A DNA stretch of 64,000 nucleotides from Bolinopsis microptera. Taxonomy: Eukaryota > Ctenophora > Tentaculata > Lobata > Bolinopsidae. Made by a program: the position numbers and the translations under genes. This document shows, in pieces, positions 11,123 through 21,949 of this stretch; positions within the stretch are counted from its first letter, which is position 1, and each line of letters begins with the position of its first letter. The DNA lies in assembly GCF_026151205.1 (NCBI RefSeq), contig NC_087078.1:7580675-7644674 (forward strand), read 5' to 3'. The notes under the pieces were generated by a model. The model was not told the origin of the DNA and did not search any database. It saw only the letters and a program-made list of their open reading frames with translations.

Positions 11123-13350
11123 CTAAATTTTATTAAGCCGACAAATGGGATTTTCTTGCACCATATTAAGATTAACTTTAGGACCTATCAGTTCTCTTAT
11201 ATTGTTTATTCCATATTTGATCATCGTGGGACGTTCTAAAGATAAACCCCAAGCTATGACATTGACATCTTTAGGTATGCCCATCGGTAGCAACATTTCT
11301 GGTCTAAACATACCGGAATTACCGATTTCCACCCATTTCTTCAGTCCAGGATGGTATGAAAATATTTCCATGCTTGGTTCTGTGTAGGGATTGTAAGCAG
11401 GCTTGAACTTTAGCTTTTCTAGTCCAAGCTTTTTAAAGAATGCATAAAGTGTTCCGATAAGATGTCCCAGGGTTAAATTCCTGTCAGCCACTAAACCCTC
11501 TATCTGATGGAATTCTGCCAAGTGAGTTGCGTCCAGGGTCTCATTACGGAAAACTCTATCAATACTGAAGAGGATGTATGATTAATGAATTTGATAATCA
11601 GGCAAAAAATAATTTTTAACTGAGGAGGTAGGTTCATATTACATTTCTAAGGATAGGGTGAAAACCACTTAAGATATTATCATGATCTATGATTTGACAA
11701 TTCCAACCATACATTCAAACAATATCAACAATACATTCTAATGATGAACAGTTAATTTTACTATTATTAAATACCTGAACATTTTGACTGGTTTGAACTC
11801 CTTTTGTTGAGCCAAAGCATACAGCATTCTTGCACTGACTGCAGTTGTGTGAGTTCTCAGGATGTTTTTCTGTGCTTCAGCAATTTTCCAGTCGTAGTTG
11901 TAGCCAGTTGAGCCATAACCCCCAGACTCATGTATCGTCTTGACTCGTTCCAGGTAGTCAGAGGGAAGCTTGGATTCCTTTGTCATTTCTGGATCAGAGA
12001 TGAAGAATGTGTCATGGGCATCCCTGGCCGGATGTTGTTGTGGCTGGAAAAGGGCATCAAAATTCCAGAAACCATTTTCAACAAACCTGTTGGTTGGCAT
12101 CTCACTGAAACCCATATCAAGGAATATCCTTCTAAACTCAGTTCTTACTTTCAACAGTGGATGTAAATATCCACTTGTTACTGGGGCACCTTTTGCTTCG
12201 AAGTTGTAGTCTTTGAAGGATTTCTTCTTCCAAGAAGCATCCTGTAGCATATCAGCGGTAAGATCTGCTTCAGGACGCTCGATGATGGTTTTAAATTCAC
12301 TACCTTTTGTAAGAGAGTAAAATTTTGTCACAATGGGAGTAATAAGCTTCCTTTTCTTAAGATCTTGAATTTTCTTTTCTTCGACATTTTGCCTATTTTC
12401 GATGTCCACTAAAACAGCCTTAACCACGTCAATTGCACCGTCAACTTTACGGAAAACAGTAGGTCCATTTGCATGCTTTTTATCCATGGCCAGCCATCCA
12501 AGAGTCATAGCTTTGCTAAAACCGATTTTTGCATTTGGCATTTTCATCAGATCCTTTTGGAGTATACCATCTTTGGTAACAGCTGAATACAACAGAAACT
12601 CATAACTTCCATTAGCAACGAAACTTTTTCCTTCATTTGTCAGTTCCCACTTAGATATTTGCTTCTGTTCTGCCTGAAATGATACAAATTTAACTTGGAA
12701 AGTGGAGAAGCACACAATACGTCTTATTGTACCACTGAAATATCCCATTGCGAAAAAGTTTTAAAGTTAATACATTCCTGATTTTGAGAAATAAAGCATT
12801 TGAACAAAACTGCAGACCTAGTCTTATATATATATGATTTGGTTGAGGGGACAAATTAAAGACAATCTCACCATATTTAATTTAGCCATTATAACTGATA
12901 AGATGACAAAATTTGTCTCAGTGTTGGGGACCGGCCCGAAGTACCAGCCAATTATGTTTACTCAAAAATATGTATAATAATTATTATCTATTAAAAGTCA
13001 AAAACTCACACAATATTAAATATTGTTGTTATTAAAAATGGATTTTATTTAACAAGCATAGCTGAGCACAGTTAAAGTTGCCTTTAGGATTTGTAAAGTT
13101 GAAACTATCCTATTAATACACTTTCTGAATTGTAAGAGTAGACCTCTGCTGTTAAAGTAGTATTTATCAGCAAATTCTTCATAGTTGTACAAAATAAGCT
13201 CACCTTGATGTACTCTGTAGGAAGAGCTAGCAAACTTTTAATTGCTCCAACAAGCTTTTGATGGTCCAAACCATTCTCAGAGGCAAAACTCAGTGAACTT
13301 ATTTCTTTCTGCTCCGAAAGTGTGTCTAGAATAACCTGATCCAGTGACAT
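11123..13350 (-). CDS. FARSA: phenylalanyl-tRNA synthetase alpha subunit (cytosolic)
   Basis: Catalytic alpha subunit of the cytosolic alpha2-beta2 phenylalanyl-tRNA synthetase, which charges tRNA-Phe. Three exons join in phase: 13204-13350, 11775-12673 and 11123-11564, giving 495 residues against about 508 in human. The N-terminal exon is the winged-helix start ([16 protein letters not shown]). The second holds the linker and the start of the class II core, with [36 protein letters not shown] and [15 protein letters not shown]. The third begins with motif 2 ([11 protein letters not shown]) and carries [16 protein letters not shown], then motif 3 ([20 protein letters not shown]). All catalytic motifs look intact. 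The start at 13350 matches the family. A further upstream exon (16827-17091) could join it in phase. The beta subunit is not in the window. Confidence 0.97.
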
Positions 13351-13781
13351 ATCTGAATTGTCAAATTTTAGAATACTGCAGGTAATTCACTGGTTAAATA
13401 CAAATGATCATCATGATAATAATATGATTAACTCGAAAATGACAATCAAACAAAAAATATGCTACCACATCAAATCAAGAGTAAGTGAACGGAATGTGAT
13501 GCTGTAAGACAATAGGGAAGTATTTTTAAGGGTCTTGATTCTCAGAAAGGTAATTGAATCGAATGTCTGCCATTGTCTGTTATAAGATTTTACAGAGCAA
13601 GGTAGAATTGTTCGATCAATGTGGACCATAACTATATTTAAGCTTTATTGTTATCTAATAATTCCAATAAATGAAAAGTTCATATATATTTTATGGTAAT
13701 ATATATATCATAATGCCTCCTTTGAATATCAAAGAACTGAATTTGCCTAGGTGAGAATTCTCATACTTAGCTAAAACAAAC

Positions 13782-14066
13782 CAGTGGCGTAATGAAGGGC
13801 CCATCCGACCCCATTGTGCGGGGGGCGCCATCTTAGGGGGGTACCAAATCGTTGTTTGAATGTGTGACAATTTGGAAAAACTTAACCGCGGTACTAGCAA
13901 AACTGCGCGTTTTGCTCTAGAAACGCACTTTTTAAAAGATTTTACCGGTGTATCCTCTTAAATCATCTAATTTGTTAAATTTTAGGGAGGGACACCAAGT
14001 GGGGAGGGGGCGCCAACATGGGGGCACTTTTTCAGCGGGGCGCCAACAGGAAACGTTACGCCACTG
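13782..14066. mobile_element. hAT-type MITE, 285 bp
   Basis: The ends are inverted copies of CAGTGGCGTAA, a terminus typical of hAT elements. The 8-bp sequence aaacaaac is repeated immediately outside both ends (13774-13781 and 14067-14074), the expected hAT target duplication. The interior is G-rich (ggggcgcca blocks) and carries no transposase, so the copy is non-autonomous. Confidence 0.9.
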
Positions 14067-14252
14067 AAACAAACAAATAAATGTAATCTTACTATATATA
14101 AAGCGAGTCGATATTATATATATAAATAATATATATATATCCGTACCATTTTACTGACACCACGGCATCAACTTTAACACGACTTTCCGCAAAAACCGTA
14201 AAAGATATACTTTTGAAACTTTTTTGGCTGGGTCGAATGCTTTTATGGCCTT

Positions 14253-15638
14253 TTGGTCAGTATAAAGAAATACAAAATTGGCCAAGGAATAAATAATTTA
14301 GGTCCCGAAAAATTGACCCCCAGTGGTGGGGGCTACTGTAACGAATGGGGTCTGATTATTGGGGACTACTGTAACGAATGGGGTCTGGAAATCAATATCT
14401 CCAAAACCAAATTCATGGTCTTCAATGGCAAAGGACCAGACATTCCAAATTGGCGTCCTTCCATTCACGAAAGAGATATCGAGATGGTCTCCAGCTACTG
14501 CTATCTTGGAATTATTATAAGCAGCACAGGGAAATTTCGGCAAGCAACTGACTCTCTATACCGTAAAGGACTTGGAGCTTACTTCAGCTTGAGAAGCACT
14601 ATAGACCGGAGATTCGTTGATGCATCCTGCCTTAACAAATTATTTAACACCCTTGTTAAGCCAATTCTACTTTACGGCTGTCAAGTTTGGGCCCCGGTTC
14701 TACCCACCGTCAATAAGGTCCTCTCTAGTTTCAGCAAGTTTCACAATCTTGATCATGCGGTCTCTCACATCGCTAAACAGCAACTTGAGCAAGTGCATCT
14801 ACGACACCTAAAATACCTTCTTGGTATAAACAGAAGGGCAGTCAATGCTACAGCCTGGGGAGAAACTGGCTCATACCCAATCATTATTGAAATGTTGAAA
14901 CTGAGTACTAAATATTTCAAAAGAGTTATGAGCCTCCCCTCTACACAACTAGTCAAAGCTGCAATGACTGAGCAGATTAACCTCAAATTGTCATGGTTTG
15001 TAGGCATCGAATCAATCATCAAATCATTCAACAACATCGACCTTCTTGAAAGGAATTCATCGTCGCTGTTGAACGCAACCTCACTCGCAGACTCCTGCAG
15101 CCCTGATTTAATCACAGAGAACCTGAAAAAACAGTTCCGCGATTCCTGGGGTTCTCTTGTGAAAGATTCTAGAAAGCTATCATTCTACAGTGAAGTCAAA
15201 ACAGAATTTGCATGGGAGCCATATCTAACCTATGCTAGGTCTTTTCAGGACAGAAGGGCAACCACACAGATTCGGTCCAGTTCGCATCACCTTAGAATTG
15301 AAAGGGGGAGATATGACCAAACTCCAATTGATGAAAGGACCTGCAACTATTGCGAGCTTAACAACAACCAGCTATTCATCGAGGACGAGAATCATATGCT
15401 CCATTTCTGCCCCCTAGGGAAGGGTCCTAGGGACAAATTTCAAAATCTCAGTGGAAACCTACTCAACAATGTTGGTAATGGTAGCTTCAATCTTGCCTCC
15501 ACGTTCATGTCGCAGTCTGATTGCAAGGATACTCCCAGTGATGAGGACGTAAGTTTGATCAAACTCTCAACCAGCACCATTAACAAGATCTACAGACTAA
15601 CCCTCAACTTCAAAGACAGTCTGAAAGCAGATAATTAG
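14253..15638 (+). pseudogene. 5'-truncated non-LTR retrotransposon ORF2, C-terminal RT half
   Basis: The frame starts within an RT domain: ISKTKFMVFNGKG and YLGIIISSTGKF are RT thumb motifs. It continues through LLYGCQVWAPVLPTV to a cysteine/histidine cluster of the form C-x2-C, then H-x4-C (CNYC ... HMLHFC), common at the end of LINE ORF2. The catalytic DD box and the endonuclease are absent, as in a 5'-truncated insertion. A short tandem duplication (ctgtaacgaatggggtctg twice) lies at 14334-14390. The first ATG is not a true start. The copy lies in the gap between FARSA and the GST-C-like exon. Confidence 0.8.
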
Positions 15639-16500
15639 TTTCCTTTCTCAGTTTTCTTTTTTTGTATTCTTTTTTCTTTTTTCCTCTCCTCCCTTTTTTC
15701 CTCCCAGCTTTGAATCTGTGATGGATGTGATGGAAGGCTTGCGTTCACTTTTATCCCTACATGGGCTCCCGGCCGTGCGTCCATGTAGGAGCTGTGGGGC
15801 CTTCCGAGTGATAGGGTTACAGTGACTGCTAGTAGAGAAAATATGAAGGTTCCACCAGTAGACATAAGTATCGAAAGCAGGGCATTGGCTCGACCTCCGA
15901 GGCGGGGTATCCGCGAGGACCCTGGTCGTAATCAGCTCTGCACTGTTTCAGTGTATCCTGATGCCTGAAATCTCGGACACTGCCTACGTACGGGGTAGAC
16001 AGCCACGGATGATTTTGTCTGTGAGCTTTTCATCACTTCCTGACATGAGCCAGACCTCAGCTGGATCCTTCCTTTTCCTTTTTCTTCACTTCCCGTTCAG
16101 TCTACCTCTTCATCATCAGTTTGAGTTGCTTCGCCTTGCATTCGAACTTAGCCTCGACAGTTCACCACGGCACCTCTTTTGGATGCCTCCTGCCGGGCAA
16201 CACTAGCTCTCAGACACTGGCTAACTTACCGCGCACGGTTTAGCTTCTGTGTCTTTTCTGTGGCCGTGTATTCCGTTTTATGCCACCCTCTCTGCCGTTC
16301 TCGCGCTTGCGCTCACCCACTCCTCAGTGGGCTGTTCATTTGACAGAGTTACTGGCTGGCACTCTCATCATCTTCTCACTCACCATCACTGCCCAATCAA
16401 ATTTATGCAATCAAAATCACTTTACACCCATAATCATATGATCAAAACACAAAGCTTTGAAATATACTTTTTTCTGTTTGAGATTTGAATAACGTTACTG
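15639..16500 (+). mobile_element. probable 3' UTR of the truncated LINE
   Basis: Sequence directly after the LINE stop, more GC-rich than its surroundings (for example ccgaggcggggtatccgcg) and without a supportable gene. It returns to AT-rich DNA near 16,450-16,500. The exact end is not fixed because no clear tail or target duplication was found. Confidence 0.4.
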
Positions 16501-16672
16501 TAATGTTCCAAATTATATTTTAAATGTTCAAAATGTTCAAATCACAAATTAAACAAATGAGATTGTCTAATTTCTTAACGTCTCTTGACTTCTTGACACC
16601 ACTTAAGACTTTTAGTGAATCACGGGTTCCTGCTAGTGTATATAATGTGTAAGATTTAAATAGCTTTTTGAC

Positions 16673-16752
16673 ATGAGTGAAAAGAATTTAAAGCCAAGTC
16701 AAAGAATAGAAGAATCACTGAAACATGTGCTTGAAAAGACGTTAGGAAAGAG
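16673..16752 (+). CDS. possible orphan first coding exon
   Basis: ATG followed by 26 codons (starting MSEKNLKPSQRIEESLKHVL) and a perfect gtaaga donor after AAGAG. The residues look like a soluble helical N-terminus. No following exon was found, so this may be a gene start whose remainder was displaced by the retroelement nest, or chance. No homologue recognised. Confidence 0.2.
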
Positions 16753-16826
16753 GTAAGACACTGACATTATTCAACTGAAATTATTCAATCGACATACAAA
16801 AATTCATTATTTATAATTTCATTTAC

Positions 16827-17091
16827 CTTTCGTGATGACATATTGAGATGTCTTTTCAGCCGGAGGTAAATCGCCTTTAATGCTAGCACCCTGACGGGAA
16901 CTTAAGGATTTCGCATGATTTAGCCATCTCATTACGTGCAAGTATTTTTCATACTTGTCAACACATTCACACACTTTTTTGCATAAAGCCAAATCACCGT
17001 AACTGTATGAAAATCCGTTGACATAACTTCGAGAGGCCAGATAATTGTTCAACTCATAAGGATCCATTATATCAATGATTCTTTCTTCCAT
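16827..17091 (-). CDS. exon encoding a GST-C-like (eEF1B/AIMP3-type) domain
   Basis: About 88 residues. Motifs NNYLASRSYVNGFSYSYGDLA and YLHVMRWLNHAKSL resemble the helical GST-C-like N-terminal domain of eEF1B-beta, AIMP3 and several aminoacyl-tRNA synthetases; it is a protein-docking module in translation complexes. A gtaaat donor ends the exon after one base of a codon. A TTTTATAG acceptor stands 12 bases before the ATG, so the exon could also be internal. The next gene in the same direction is FARSA. Its first exon has a CAG just before ATATGTCACTGG, and joining there keeps the frame. This could therefore be an N-terminal domain of FARSA across a 3.5-kb TE-filled intron, or an orphan exon of another gene such as eEF1B or CARS. 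Confidence 0.4.
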
Positions 17092-17484
17092 GTGACACCT
17101 GACCTATAAAAATAAAAATGGGTACTGTCAAACCAAATTTACTGGGATTAATGTGAATATTAGCCACTTGTCGAGTCTTTTTAGGTTGTTGAAATCTTAG
17201 TAAATCGTGGTTTTGATTAACACTACAATGAGTAAGCAGTTATTTTTAAGCGCTTATAAAACTTAACTGCCAGTGAATTTGAGTGAAATCTTATATGGAA
17301 TGGAGAAAACATTAACATTTATAAAATATTGTGTAGATAATATCGCAATGACCCTATATAAAAGTAAAAATCTGAGTAAAAAAACCTTTAAAATCTGAGG
17401 AACATTTTTAAAAAACTTTTACAGTAAAAGTAGCCAAATGACAATCAATATACTGGCTCTAAATGTATATCTAAATCTGCTATT

Positions 17485-17724
17485 TTAACTGTACAACCAC
17501 TGCACTTTCATCCCTCTTTCTCCTCTAAGAGCAATAATTGTTGTTTCCAATAAGTCAAATCTGGCGAAGTGATAAATATCCACTCCTTTTGCATAACAAT
17601 GAGTGGTTAATCGAGTTGCCCTTTTACATTTTAACATACTATACAGTGGGAGTCGCATATATTGGTCATTACTTATCGTAACTTTACAAATTACAAACAG
17701 TGTAAAAACATTAATTTTCATCAT
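17485..17724 (-). CDS. possible terminal exon, unidentified
   Basis: An open frame of about 80 codons ending in a stop at 17485. The last 45 residues (around HCYAKGVDIYHFARFDLLET and ALRGERGMKVQWLYS) look like globular protein. A Tyr/Asn-rich start suggests the real 5' border is an acceptor inside the frame. No other exon is recognisable, and the retroelement nest begins just upstream on this strand. Function unknown. Confidence 0.25.
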   Translation of the reverse strand: MMKINVFTLFVICKVTISNDQYMRLPLYSMLKCKRATRLTTHCYAKGVDIYHFARFDLLETTIIALRGERGMKVQWLYS

Positions 17725-18142
17725 CTAATATACACGGGAATTTTTCTAGCCTGGTTTTAAAAGTTTCCGCTATTTATTACATTTGTTATTTACAAAATTA
17801 AAATTGGGTGATTAGAGCAAAGAAAACGATGTACCGAACATCTCGGTCGGAACGAATTATATTGATTTGCGCTTCATCTTAAACATGATTACGATTATAT
17901 TTATAAAGAAGTATATTTCTATGAAACACAGAATTTTAAACTAATTACAAAATTACAAATCTATTACATTTATTGAGTTATGTAAAAATAAATTGTAACG
18001 TCTCGTCTATCATGACAAAGGTGTTTGACTATTTGTTTAAAAAACTGAGTGGAAAGTGAAGATCATACTTTCAACTTGTCCTTGTAGCGCCGACAATTAC
18101 TTAACGGGTGAAACTCGTAGAATATTTGTTCCATAGAGCAAG

Positions 18143-20187
18143 CATGCTCAGCTACACGGACAAGTCCCATCTATTGAGACAATAGATCCTAACAAACTGA
18201 GCCACGCAGTCATCAACCTATCGACCAAGATCCAAGAGATAACACCACACCAACTCTTCCTCTTCTATCTAGGGAAATCGTTTGCACCAACACCTGCATT
18301 ACCAGATTATTCCAAGTTCAGACTGAACATTCTTCAGTTTGCCTACAAGCTTAGATGGGCATGGTTTTGGCACACACAACCCCAGCCAAAAGCAACACCT
18401 CCGACCATTGCAGCGATAAAAAGTATGGAAAGAACCCTCATTAAGTCGGATGAAACTAAGCCTTTAAAAGTATGCAATAACCACTGTTTAGAGCTTTACA
18501 TAGAGAGAGTAACAAAAGACCTGTTACAAACAAACAGCTCTACCAGATCTAAGCTTCCTGACAATATCCCAGTAGAATCCAGAAAAGCCTTATCAGATAT
18601 GGCAAAGTGGAAAGATGTTGTCATCAGACCAGCTGACAAAGGTTCACAATACTTCTTTTTAGACCGAGAAGACTACATCAAGAGGGTTAAAGAACACCTA
18701 GATGCAGAAACCTTTGACACTGTTCAGAAAGAAGAAGCCGAGCATGCTACAAAGCTAGCAATATCAGATTGGACAGCAAAGTATCATGAAGAACCTGGTT
18801 TAACGGAAAAGGTCTACCAATGGGTTACACCTGATGACTTTTGTAAGCCCGGGAACAACTATGTCAACCCCAAAGCACACAAGCCAGAGAAGAACTACCC
18901 TGGTCTTATGATTAGCACAGGATGCGCATCAGCAATCAAGAATCTCTCTGCACTTACAGCATATGAGCTTACTAAGGTTGATCTAAAATATGCCATCCAG
19001 GACAATAATCATATACTAAGAAAACTCGATGACTTAAATAACTCTAAATCCCTTGAGGGCAAGACAGTTATTCACGCATCCTTTGACATAGAGGCTATGT
19101 TCCCGAGTATCCAAAAGGAGGTAGGATTGGAACAATGTAGGCTCCATTTAGACAAGAGAGAGGACCCAATACTCTCTACAGATTGTATAATAGATGCCTT
19201 AGAGACAACTCTAGACAACAACATAACAGAGTTTGAAGGTGTCATATACAAGCAGAAAAAAGGAACTGCAATGGGACCAAAGAACGCTTGTGCTTATGCA
19301 GATACAGCCATCGACAAGATAGACAGAGATGTTATGGAAGGGACTTGCATTGGAGCCACCCTCCTCTCCTATGGGCCAGATACCGCGATGATGTGTATGT
19401 CCCTTGGACCCATGGACGGGAAATGCTCGAGGAATTCCACTTATGGCTCAATTCTAGAATGCCAGGCATAAAATTCACGTTGAAGGCTTCATTAGAGGGC
19501 ACTGAATCCTTAGACACTTTTATATACATGAAAGCAGGCCAAATACATACCAAACCTTACAGTAAGCCATGTGATGACCATGCCTTCCTAGTTCCCACCT
19601 CTTGCCATCCTACACATACCATAAAAAACATACCTTATAGCACTGCACTTAGAATCTTTAAACTTACTTCTGAGCATGATGAATACATACAAGCACGAGC
19701 AAAATACACAAGCTATCTTGTGGCAAGAGGCTATAGCAATAGCTTAATTAACCAGGCCTTTGATAAAGTGGAAACCAAGAGCAGGCTCTCCTACTATCAA
19801 CAACAGAGACATAAGGAGGATGACAGTAGCAAAGAGAGACTCATTCCCCTTGTAACAGATTTCAACCCAGGTCTCCCCAACATAGGACGGATACTTAACT
19901 CCCACAAGCACATCCTACGTCTAGATCTCGAGCTTTGCAAGGTGATTGACCCTGATGGTATTTTCACCTCTTTTAGAGGGACAAAAACACTTCATGAAAT
20001 TCTTATTCATAGCAAACTCCCTCCTGTCGAAGAGCCAGCTGTAGAAGATCCAAGCCACGCCTCTCCAGACACAGCTGAGGATTCTGATTCTGGAGGTTGC
20101 TTCCCTTGTGCTAAGAAATGTGATCTCTGCAAAAACTTCCTGAAACCATCAACCACAATCGGCAGTTTCCACACCAACCAAGTATTC
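18143..20187 (+). pseudogene. Penelope RT ORF, 5' part
   Basis: Encodes the RT fingers, palm and thumb and the Cys-rich linker of the Penelope-like element. The first frame is open from 18143 past the ATG at 18425. It loses the RT homology near 19360, where the second frame picks it up just before the YRDD catalytic box. That gives one frameshift inside the palm. The upstream TAG at 18134 means the true start is lost or lies upstream across a lesion. The product would reverse-transcribe RNA at a nicked target if intact. Confidence 0.8.
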
Positions 20188-21060
20188 TCATCCTCAGTCA
20201 TTGTATCCACAAGAGATCACTTCTACAAAACAAGGTTACAAGATAGTGCAGGTGATGCTAAAAAGACTTATTCCATCGTTAATAAGTTGCTCAATAAAGA
20301 AAAAGTTAGTACTACTACACCTTCTTGCTCTTCAAATCTTGAGAGTGCTAACAACTTTGCACAGTTCTTTAAATCAAAGGTCGACAACATATACAACAAC
20401 ATTTATTTAGAACAACAATCCCTTGAAGATTCTCCTAACTCAGATGAATCTGTTCCTCTTTCTAATAGCCCAAAGATAGTACAATTCCGTCATGTGTCTG
20501 ATGAGGAACTAGTAAGCATCATAAAGAATATGTCTAACAAATTCTGTGATCTTGACCCCATACCTACAAAGATTCTCATCAAGTGTCTCCCAGAACTCCT
20601 TCCTCTGATCTCATTTATAGTCAATGAATCATTAGTTAAAGGTGAGTTTCCTATAAAACTTAAGGAGGCTCTCATTCGTCCAAGTTTGAAGAAACGTGGC
20701 CTTGACGGTGAATTACTATCTAACTATAGGCCTATTAGCAATCTCTCATTCTTGTCAAAAATCATTGAGAAGTGTGTATCTATACAGCTCACCAGTTATC
20801 TTGAGGATAACAACTTGCTTTCTAAAGTTCAGTCCGGCTATAGGAAGTTTCATAGCTGTGAAACTGCAACAACCAAAATCCATAACGACATCTTGATAAC
20901 TATTGACAAGAAAACTAAAGTTGTTCTTTTACTTCTAGATTTGAGTGCTGCCTTTGATACTGTCAATCACCCAAGATTAATCAAGAAGCTAAGATCTGCT
21001 TATGGCATTACAGGCATTGCTCTTACATGGATCAGGTCCTACTTGGCTAACCGTTCATTT
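20188..21060 (+). pseudogene. LINE A reverse transcriptase, N-terminal half
   Basis: In frame with the upstream Penelope ORF by chance, giving a chimeric open frame. RT motifs: NYRPISNLSFLSKIIEKCV, QSGYRKFHSCETA, LLLDLSAAFDTVNH. It stops at SYLANRSF where LINE B begins. Joining 21060 to 29099 yields RSF followed by WVKVKDSSS in frame, which supports a clean insertion. Confidence 0.85.
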
Positions 21061-21229
21061 TGATACTTTCAACACTACTATATAACAAATAATTTGAGGG
21101 ATAGCATGTATTAAGGCCCCCCAAGGGGAGACGTAAGTTTTCGTTGTTTTGTTGGCTGTGAAAGCTCTTACTGCATTACCGCTGCACACTTGTGTTTATT
21201 TTAGATCATAGATATAGCTGATTTCTACT

Positions 21230-21742
21230 ATGTCTGGTATTGCTAAGAGGCAAGGGAGAAACAAAGCCCTCTCCGCCAGTTCCAGTTCCAGTTCTACACC
21301 AACTCAACATAAAACAAAAACTGCTAAGAAGCACACATCATCATCCCTATCAGAGTTAGATGCTTCTTCAATAGCGCCCCAGCTGAACCTTACACCACAC
21401 ATTGCAATGCCAGCCATCCAGCACTCCCACAGAGATAAGAGGAAATGTCCCTGCGACCAGTCACTGGAATCGTCGTGGAAACTAGACTGTGCCAAGTGTG
21501 GACAGTATTGGCATGCGAACTGCGTAGGCCTTAATGGACTAAATAGTAAGATGCTCAATGATCTCACACAATGGCCCTGTCCCTTTTGTTTTGTATCACC
21601 TATTGCTACTATATCCACCCAAGTTGACGTCTGTCACGTCTGCAGAAACACTTTATCACTACAGCAGTCAAACCTGGAAGCAGAAACTGTTACAAGAGAA
21701 ACTCGCTGGGTTGGTAATAGAAACAGAACCTGTAATAAATAG
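21230..21742 (+). CDS. LINE B ORF1a: PHD-finger protein
   Basis: 170 residues. A Ser-rich basic N-terminus (KALSASSSSSSTP) is followed by a PHD finger at about residues 75-125: C-P-C, then CAKCGQYWHANC, then CPFC, i.e. the Cys4-His-Cys3 pattern. A further C-x2-C (CHVCRNT) follows. PHD fingers in CR1-group LINE ORF1 proteins are established. The frame ends soon after, and a 200-bp AT-rich gap with a tandem 20-bp repeat (tcttctttctacaaactt) precedes the next ORF. The two may once have been one ORF1. Confidence 0.75.
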   Translation: MSGIAKRQGRNKALSASSSSSSTPTQHKTKTAKKHTSSSLSELDASSIAPQLNLTPHIAMPAIQHSHRDKRKCPCDQSLESSWKLDCAKCGQYWHANCVGLNGLNSKMLNDLTQWPCPFCFVSPIATISTQVDVCHVCRNTLSLQQSNLEAETVTRETRWVGNRNRTCNK

Positions 21743-21949
21743 GATTTATTACATTAATAATATAAACTCAAATAGTTATATAAAGTTCCAATTATCCATT
21801 GTAAATATATAGTAGTATATAGATCATTGTAAATATATAGTTTAAAGGAATACGTACCGGTTGATACTCTACAATAACATAAATCTTCTTTCTACAAACT
21901 TAATCTTCTTTCTACAAACTTCAACCGGTTCTCATACTATGAATATATA

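Noticed and set aside
19288-21063. A single 591-residue Penelope-LINE fusion protein
   Set aside because: The open frame crosses the LINE A insertion point by chance; the two halves belong to different elements and join their own partners at 30285 and 29099.
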